Below are positions 58,718-64,000 of a DNA stretch of 64,000 nt, piece by piece (position 1 is the stretch's first letter; each line of letters begins with the position of its first letter). Made by a program: the position numbers and the translations under genes. Under the pieces are notes generated by a model that saw only the letters and a program-made list of their open reading frames with translations, searched no databases and was not told where the DNA came from. The DNA lies in assembly GCF_036226885.1 (NCBI RefSeq), contig NZ_CP109027.1, forward strand, positions 6,076,001-6,140,000, read 5' to 3'. This DNA comes from Streptomyces sp. NBC_00663 (lineage in GTDB: Bacteria; Actinomycetota; Actinomycetes; Streptomycetales; Streptomycetaceae).

Positions 58718-58760
58718 AGGGGCGCGGGGAACTGCGCGACCAGCCACAACGGGCCCGCAG
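58718..58760. repeat. Dispersed repeat, GGGGAACTGCGCG type, copy 3
   Basis: GGGGCGCGGGGAACTGCGCG followed by ACCAGCCAC and CGGGCCCGCAG matches a widespread Streptomyces intergenic repeat and is the inverse of the copies at 44416 and 52471. It sits between desE and the SIP gene. Confidence 0.85.
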
Positions 58761-58787
58761 TCGCCCCGCAACATCAGCCCCGTTTTT

Positions 58788-59837
58788 TCAGCTGACCTTC
58801 TTCGCGTTCTCAAGCGCCTCGGCGAGCGTCTCAAGAAGCGGCGTGCACTTGTCGTACGACAGAATCGGCTCCGGCGAACGGGAGATGACCTGCCCCGCCT
58901 TCACCGCGGGCAGCTTCTTCCAGGTCGCCTCGGTGATGTCGGCCGGCTGAATGGTCGACGACCGGTCGTCCATCATGATGATGTCGGCCTTGTACTTGTC
59001 GACGTTCTCCCAGCTCAGCGACTCGTACCAGCCGCCACCCTCGGCCTTGGACTTCTCGGAGGGCTCGACGAAGTTCACGCCGAGGGCCTTGAAGTACTCC
59101 AGGTCGATGGAGAGGTTGGTGCCGGAGACGTAGAAGATGTCCTGGCTGGCGGAACCGGCCATCACCTTGATGTTCGGCTTCGCCTTCGCGGCGGCGCGCA
59201 GCCGGGTCGCGGCGGCCTCGAACTTCTTCTTGGCGTCGGTGACGGTGGCGGCGCTCATGTCGGCGCCGAGGGACTCGGCAAGCTCCCACATGCGCTGCAA
59301 CGGCTCGGTGATCTGGCGGTCGTAGACGGAGATGCCGACGCTCGGGGCGAGCTTGGCGATCTTGTCCTTGGAGGCGGCGGGGACGTACCAGAGGGTGCCG
59401 GCGTCGTCGAACATCGTGGTGATGAGGACGTCCGGGGCGAGGGCGGCGTACTTCTCGACGTTGAACTGGTCCCAGACGTTGCCGAGGATCTCGACCTTGG
59501 AGATGTCCATGTCGCCGGCCTGGACGTCGGCCTTGCCGTCGGTGGTCTTGGTCGGGCCGAAGACGCCCTTCACGGAGATGCCGTAGTCGAAAAGCGCGGC
59601 GGCGACGCCGGTGAAGGCGACGATGTTCGCGGGGATCTTGTCGAGCTTGACCTCGGTGCCGCGGTCGTCCTTGAACGTCCAGGGACCGGACTTCTCCGCG
59701 GCGGCGGTCTCCTCGCCAGAGCCACCGCTTTTCGCGTCGTCGTCACCGCAGGCCGCGAGCACGGCACCGAGGCCGAGGGCGCCGCCCGCGGCGAGGATGC
59801 CGCGGCGGGTGAGGTGAGTGACTCTGGCGTTGGGCAT
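58788..59837 (-). CDS. desE: Ferrioxamine-binding lipoprotein DesE
   Basis: This 349-residue siderophore-binding protein has a twin-arginine lipoprotein signal (LTRRGILAAGGALGLGAVLA, then AAC as the lipobox cysteine) and a class III binding fold (PANIVAFTGVAAALFDYGIS, ALAPDVLITTMFDD). It captures ferrioxamine outside the cell and delivers it to an ABC permease elsewhere. It lies upstream of SIP and des genes and has its own iron box at 59888-59906. Confidence 0.93.
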   Translation of the reverse strand: MPNARVTHLTRRGILAAGGALGLGAVLAACGDDDAKSGGSGEETAAAEKSGPWTFKDDRGTEVKLDKIPANIVAFTGVAAALFDYGISVKGVFGPTKTTDGKADVQAGDMDISKVEILGNVWDQFNVEKYAALAPDVLITTMFDDAGTLWYVPAASKDKIAKLAPSVGISVYDRQITEPLQRMWELAESLGADMSAATVTDAKKKFEAAATRLRAAAKAKPNIKVMAGSASQDIFYVSGTNLSIDLEYFKALGVNFVEPSEKSKAEGGGWYESLSWENVDKYKADIIMMDDRSSTIQPADITEATWKKLPAVKAGQVISRSPEPILSYDKCTPLLETLAEALENAKKVS

Positions 59838-59887
59838 GGTGAGGCTGCTTTCGAACGGGGCGAAGCGCCCGCCGGACAAGTTCGAAC

Positions 59888-59906
59888 GTAGGTTAGCCTA
59901 ACCTCA
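59888..59906. promoter_or_regulatory. Iron box (DmdR1/IdeR) upstream of desE
   Basis: GTAGGTTAGCCTAACCTCA matches the iron box with an intact centre and one-sided weak ends. It lies 51 bp before the desE start. Confidence 0.93.
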
Positions 59907-59965
59907 GATCTTGTCCAGGGGGCGGGGGCTACGACCGAACCTCGGCGACCACCGGTGAGCGAACC

Positions 59966-60002
59966 GGAGCCCCCGGGCCCGGTTATGGGCTCCGGGGGCT
60001 CC
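59966..60002 (-). terminator. Terminator of the acyl-CoA operon
   Basis: GGAGCCCCCGG and CCGGGGGCTCC form a perfect 11-bp stem around a 15-nt loop, 22 bp beyond the acyl-CoA dehydrogenase stop. Confidence 0.85.
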
Positions 60003-60023
60003 TGTGGCGTATCGGCCCGGGAC

Positions 60024-61184
60024 TCAGCCGACCAACCCCAACTCCCGAGCGATCAGCATCCGCTGTACCTCACTCGTGCCCTCGCCGATCTCCAGGATCT
60101 TGGAGTCGCGCCACATGCGGGCCACCGGGTACTCGTTCATGAAGCCGTAGCCGCCGTGGACCTGTGTGGCGTCTCGGGCGTTGTCCACCGCGATCGTCGA
60201 GGAGTAGAGCTTGGCGAGGGCCGCCTCCTTCTTGAAGGGCTCGCCCGAGACCAGCCTCGATGCGGCGTCGCGCCAGGCGAGGCGGGCCGTGTGGGCCTTC
60301 ATCTCCATGTCGGCGATCTTGAACTGGATGGCCTGGTTGGCGCCGATGGGCTTGCCGAAGGCGTGGCGTTCCTTGGCGTACTTGACCGACTCGTCCACAC
60401 AGCCTTGCGCCAGGCCCGTGGCCAGGGCCGCGATCGCGATGCGGCCCTCGTCGAGAATCCTCAAGAACTGGGCGTAGCCTCGGCCCTCCTCGCCCAGGAG
60501 GTTCGCCGCCGGGACGCGGACGTCGACGAACGACAACTCCCGGGTGTCCGACGCGTTCCAGCCGACCTTCGAGTACGGCGCCGCCACCGTGAAGCCCGGC
60601 GTGCCCGACGGGACGATGATCGACGAGATCAGCGGCTTGCCGTCGGGCTTGCGGCCCGTCACCGCCGTCACCGTCACCAGGCCCGTGATGTCCGTGCCCG
60701 AGTTGGTGATGAAGCACTTCGTGCCGTTGATCACCCATTCGTTCGTGGCCGGGTCCAGCTTCGCCGTCGTGCGCGTCGCGCCCGCGTCGCTGCCGCCGTC
60801 CGGTTCCGTCAGGCCGAACGCGCCCAGGGTCTCGCCCGCGCAGAGGCGGGGCAGCCACTCCCGCTTCTGGGCCTCCGTGCCGTAGAGATGGAGGGGCATC
60901 GCGCCCAGGGAGACCCCGGCCTCCAGCGTGATCGCCACCGATGAGTCGACCCGCGCCAGTTCCTCCAGGGCGATGCCGAGCGCCAGGTAGTCGCCGCCCA
61001 TGCCGCCGTACTCCTCGGGGAACGGCAGTCCGAACAGGCCCATGCGGCCCATCTCGCGGACGATGTCGTACGGGAACTCGTGGTGTTCGTAATAGTCGGC
61101 GATCTTGGGAGCGACTACGTCATGCGCGAACTCCTCCACCGTGCGGCGGAGTTCTTCGAGTTCGGGGGAGAGTCGGTGGTCCAT
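60024..61184 (-). CDS. acdH: Acyl-CoA dehydrogenase (isovaleryl-type)
   Basis: This 386-residue protein is a complete acyl-CoA dehydrogenase: FGLTEPDGGSDAGATRTTA near the flavin, and the C-terminal DATQVHGGYGFMNEYPVARMWRD with the family signature. Beside HMG-CoA lyase and the carboxylase it fits isovaleryl-CoA dehydrogenase of leucine breakdown, the place of S. coelicolor acdH. It follows HMG-CoA lyase by 6 bp. Confidence 0.9.
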   Translation of the reverse strand: MDHRLSPELEELRRTVEEFAHDVVAPKIADYYEHHEFPYDIVREMGRMGLFGLPFPEEYGGMGGDYLALGIALEELARVDSSVAITLEAGVSLGAMPLHLYGTEAQKREWLPRLCAGETLGAFGLTEPDGGSDAGATRTTAKLDPATNEWVINGTKCFITNSGTDITGLVTVTAVTGRKPDGKPLISSIIVPSGTPGFTVAAPYSKVGWNASDTRELSFVDVRVPAANLLGEEGRGYAQFLRILDEGRIAIAALATGLAQGCVDESVKYAKERHAFGKPIGANQAIQFKIADMEMKAHTARLAWRDAASRLVSGEPFKKEAALAKLYSSTIAVDNARDATQVHGGYGFMNEYPVARMWRDSKILEIGEGTSEVQRMLIARELGLVG

Positions 61185-61190
61185 CGCGGG

Positions 61191-62123
61191 TCACTGCTCC
61201 TTGTGGGACAGGGCTCGAACGGTGCGGGACGGGCTGGGTCGGCCCAGGTGGTCGGCCATCCAGGCGCTGGTGGCGACTAGACGGCCGAGGTCGACTCCGG
61301 TGTCGATGCCGAGGCCTTGCAGCATCCACACGAGGTCTTCGGTGGCGAGATTGCCGGTGGCGGACTTGGCGTACGGGCAGCCGCCGAGGCCGCCGGCGGA
61401 GGCGTCCACCGTGGTGACGCCGTGCACGAGGGCCGCGTAGGTGTTGGCGAGCGCCTGCCCGTACGTGTCGTGGAAGTGCACGCCGAGCACGGACGTGGAG
61501 ACGCCCTCCTCGTTCAACGCCCGCAGCAGCGCCCGCACATGGCCCGGGGTCGCCACGCCGATCGTGTCGCCCAGGCTCAACTCGTCGCAGCCCATGTCGA
61601 GCAGCGCCCGGCAGACCCGGACGACCTGCGGGACCGGCACCGCGCCCTCCCACGGGTCGCCGAAGCACATGGAGAGGTAGCCGCGGACATGGAGGCCCGC
61701 CTCCTTCCCGCGCGCCACCGTCGGCTCGAACATGGCCAGCGCCTCGTCCATCGTGCGGTTGAGGTTGGCCTTCGCGAACGACTCGCTGGCGCTGGCGAAG
61801 ACGGCGATCCGGGTCGCCCCCAGCGCCAGGGCGCGCTCCAGGCCGCGTTCGTTCGGGACCAGGACCGGGAGATCCGCCTCCACCTCGGCCAGCCGCGGGA
61901 ACAGCTCCTCGGCGTCCGCCAGTTGGGGCACCCACTTGGGGTGGACGAAACTCGTCGCCTCGATCGTCGTCAGGCCCGCGCCGGCCAGGCGGTGGATGAA
62001 CTCCGCCTTGACGTCCGTCGGGACGCTCGACTTCTCGTTCTGTAGACCGTCGCGCGCGCCGACCTCGTGGATACGGACGCGGGTCGGCAGGCCCGCCTCC
62101 GGTACGACCATGGGGAGTGTCAT
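61191..62123 (-). CDS. Hydroxymethylglutaryl-CoA lyase
   Basis: This 310-residue TIM-barrel lyase has VRIHEVGARDGLQNEKSSVP at the start with the metal-binding Asp, ATSFVHPKWVPQLADAEE, and the catalytic-loop GGLGGCPYAKSATGN with Cys. It cleaves HMG-CoA to acetyl-CoA and acetoacetate, the last step of leucine catabolism. It overlaps the carboxylase gene by 4 bp. Confidence 0.93.
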   Translation of the reverse strand: MTLPMVVPEAGLPTRVRIHEVGARDGLQNEKSSVPTDVKAEFIHRLAGAGLTTIEATSFVHPKWVPQLADAEELFPRLAEVEADLPVLVPNERGLERALALGATRIAVFASASESFAKANLNRTMDEALAMFEPTVARGKEAGLHVRGYLSMCFGDPWEGAVPVPQVVRVCRALLDMGCDELSLGDTIGVATPGHVRALLRALNEEGVSTSVLGVHFHDTYGQALANTYAALVHGVTTVDASAGGLGGCPYAKSATGNLATEDLVWMLQGLGIDTGVDLGRLVATSAWMADHLGRPSPSRTVRALSHKEQ

Positions 62124-64000
62124 GTCTCGTCCTCCACGGGGGTGATGACGGCCAGCACCTGGTCCATCGCGACCGTCGCGCCCGGCTTGACGTCCAGTTC
62201 GGCGACCGTGCCCGCGTGCGGCGCGGAGATGACGTGCTCCATCTTCATCGCCTCCACCACCAACAGGCTCTGGCCCGCCGCCACTTCGTCCCCCACGGCG
62301 ACCTTCACCACCGTCACCGTCCCCGGCATGGGCGCGGTCAGCGAGTCGGCGCCCGCGTGGGCCGCGCCGGACAGGGACGCGGCCACCGGGTCGTGGTCGC
62401 GTACGTGCCAGGCGTCGCCGTCGCGACCGAGCCAGTCGGCGGCCCGGTGGAAGGTGTGCCGGACACCGTCCAGCAGCACGCTCACCCGGTCGTCCGTGAC
62501 GGTCGCCGCGCCGCGCGGGGTGTACTCCACCGGGTCCTGGACGCGCAGATGGAAGGCGACCGGCTTGGGGGTGCCGCCCAGGCGCCAGCCGCTCGGCACG
62601 GAGAACGGGTCCGTCCAGCCGTCGCCGTCTTTGCCGCGGGGCTTCAGGGTCTCCAGGCGTACGGCCGCCGCGGCCTCGTAGACCTCCTCCGGTACGTCCG
62701 TGGCGACCAGACCGTCCACCTCGCGCTCCACCAGCCCCGTGTCCAACTCGCCGGCCACCACCGCCGGATGGGCCAGGAGGCGGCGCAGGAAGCCCGCGTT
62801 GGTCTGCACGCCCAGCGTGACGGTGTCCGCGAGAGCCGCGCGGAGCTTGCGGATCGCCGTCGCGCGGTCGGGGCCGTACGCGATCACCTTGGACAGCATC
62901 GGGTCGTAGAGGCTGCCGACCTCCACGCCCTCGCTGAGCCCGGAGTCCGTGCGGACACCGTCGCCCTGCGGCTCGTGCAGCCTCACCACCGTGCCTCCGG
63001 AGGGGAGGAAGCCGCGCGCGGGGTCCTCGGCGCAGATGCGCGCCTCGACGGCGTGCCCGGTGAGCCGTACGTCGTCCTGCCCGAACGGCAGCGGTTCACC
63101 CGCCGCCACCCGCAGCTGCCACTCCACCAGGTCCAGGCCGGTGATGAGCTCGGTGACGGGGTGTTCCACCTGGAGACGGGTGTTCATCTCCATGAAGTAG
63201 TAGGAGGAGGGGTCGTTGCCGGGGACGATGAACTCCACCGTGCCCGCGCCCCGGTAGCCGCAGGAGCGGGCCGCCTGGACCGCCGCCTCGCCCATCGCCG
63301 CGCGCGTGGCCTCGTCCAGGAGGACCGACGGGGCCTCCTCGATGATCTTCTGGTGGCGGCGCTGGAGCGAGCACTCGCGCTCGCCCAGGTGGATGACGTT
63401 GCCGTGCCCGTCGGCCAGGACCTGGATCTCGATGTGCCGGGGGCGGTCGATCCACCGCTCGACCAGGAGCGTGTCGTCGCCGAAGGAGGCGCGGGCCTCG
63501 CGGCGGGCGGCGGCGATCTCGTCGTCCAGCAGCTCCAGATCCCGCACGAGCCGCATGCCCTTGCCGCCACCGCCGGCCGAGGGCTTCAGCAGGACCGGAG
63601 CGCCCAATTCCTGAGCGGCGGAGGCCAGTTCGGGGTCACGGCCGCCGGGCACCACCGGCACCCCCGCCGCGTCCACCGTCTCCTTGGCGCGGATCTTGTC
63701 GCCCATGAGGGAGATGGCCTCGGCGGGCGGGCCGATGAAGACCAGCCCGGCATCGGCGCACGCGCGGGCGAAGGCGGCGTTCTCGGCGAGGAAGCCGTAG
63801 CCGGGGTGGACGGCCTGGGCGCCCGTCGACAAAGCGGCCTCCAGCAGCCGCTCGACCGACAGATAGCTCTCGGCGGCCGGTGCCGGACCGAGCCGTACCG
63901 CCGTGTCGGCCTCCCGGACGTGCCGGGCGTCCGCGTCGGCGTCGGAGAAGACGGCGACGCTCCGGACGCCCAGCGCGCGCAGGGTCCGGATGACGCGGAC
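62120..64000 (-). CDS. Acyl-CoA carboxylase biotin subunit (methylcrotonyl type), 5' end missing
   Basis: 627 codons are visible; the start is outside the window. It has the biotin carboxylase domain (VHPGYGFLAENAAFARACAD, GGGGKGMRLV, EMNTRLQVEHPVTELITG) and a C-terminal biotin carrier with VVEAMKMEHV, whose Lys is biotinylated. In this operon with HMG-CoA lyase and acyl-CoA dehydrogenase it is probably the alpha subunit of methylcrotonyl-CoA carboxylase; propionyl or acetyl-CoA carboxylase is a less likely alternative. Confidence 0.92.
   Translation of the reverse strand, partial: VRVIRTLRALGVRSVAVFSDADADARHVREADTAVRLGPAPAAESYLSVERLLEAALSTGAQAVHPGYGFLAENAAFARACADAGLVFIGPPAEAISLMGDKIRAKETVDAAGVPVVPGGRDPELASAAQELGAPVLLKPSAGGGGKGMRLVRDLELLDDEIAAARREARASFGDDTLLVERWIDRPRHIEIQVLADGHGNVIHLGERECSLQRRHQKIIEEAPSVLLDEATRAAMGEAAVQAARSCGYRGAGTVEFIVPGNDPSSYYFMEMNTRLQVEHPVTELITGLDLVEWQLRVAAGEPLPFGQDDVRLTGHAVEARICAEDPARGFLPSGGTVVRLHEPQGDGVRTDSGLSEGVEVGSLYDPMLSKVIAYGPDRATAIRKLRAALADTVTLGVQTNAGFLRRLLAHPAVVAGELDTGLVEREVDGLVATDVPEEVYEAAAAVRLETLKPRGKDGDGWTDPFSVPSGWRLGGTPKPVAFHLRVQDPVEYTPRGAATVTDDRVSVLLDGVRHTFHRAADWLGRDGDAWHVRDHDPVAASLSGAAHAGADSLTAPMPGTVTVVKVAVGDEVAAGQSLLVVEAMKMEHVISAPHAGTVAELDVKPGATVAMDQVLAVITPVEDET

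Overview
This 64 kb window is chromosomal DNA of a Streptomyces species. The evidence is the very high GC with strong GC bias at third codon positions, GTG starts, GGAGG ribosome binding sites, a bldA-type TTA codon in adpA, and a block of Streptomyces core genes in a familiar order: leucine-catabolic acyl-CoA genes, the desferrioxamine cluster (desE, SIP, desA-D), glmS, adpA, orn, the cellobiose cluster (cebR, cebEFG, bglC) and a cdgA-like cyclic-di-GMP gene. No rRNA, CRISPR array, insertion sequence or prophage gene was seen.

Layout. 1-0.9 kb: the 3' end of an acyl-CoA synthetase gene runs into a truncated tRNA-Lys copy, followed by an intact tRNA-Lys(CTT). 0.9-9.5 kb: a catabolic island with an IclR regulator, a polar amino acid/ectoine-type ABC importer (ehuABCD-like), a DUF3830 protein, an amidase, a D-2-hydroxyacid dehydrogenase and two tandem maleate isomerase/racemase-fold enzymes; its substrate is unknown. 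9.5-14.7 kb: a secreted or anchored hypothetical protein, an LLM flavin oxidoreductase, a PAS-GGDEF-EAL protein with BldD boxes, and a secreted M6-like metalloprotease. 14.7-15.0 kb: a second tRNA-Lys(CTT) with the same kind of truncated copy. 15-21 kb: two small hypothetical genes, then a three-gene operon for a Fe-S-type PD-(D/E)XK nuclease, a 530-residue protein and an Upf1-like helicase (resembling a split Dna2), then a PAP2 enzyme. 21-28 kb: a histidine phosphatase, an HTH/TPR regulator with a divergent small gene, a spermidine-synthase-like protein, and an MFS exporter with its TetR regulator.

28-38 kb is for polysaccharide use: a two-component system, a secreted CBM2-GH18 protein, and the CebR-controlled cellobiose uptake and beta-glucosidase genes. 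38-46 kb holds small regulators, tRNA-His, orn, the developmental master regulator adpA (with a TTA codon), a universal stress protein, a GPR1/FUN34/YaaH membrane protein and glmS. 46-52.5 kb holds a Tat-exported purple acid phosphatase-like enzyme, a DUF4429 protein, an unusual sigma-like/zinc-finger/ricin fusion and a GH20 hexosaminidase with a DasR-type site. 52.5-60 kb is the iron-regulated desferrioxamine system, with two DmdR/IdeR iron boxes. 60-64 kb is the leucine/isovalerate operon: acyl-CoA dehydrogenase, HMG-CoA lyase and the biotin-carrying carboxylase subunit, which is cut by the window end.

Most genes are ordinary Streptomyces genes. The parts that deserve a second look are the split Dna2-like operon, the Ehu/DUF3830/twin-racemase island, the paired tRNA-Lys loci with truncated copies, the sigma/anti-sigma/lectin fusion, and several well-formed operators (CebR, DasR, BldD, iron, and two TetR-type palindromes).
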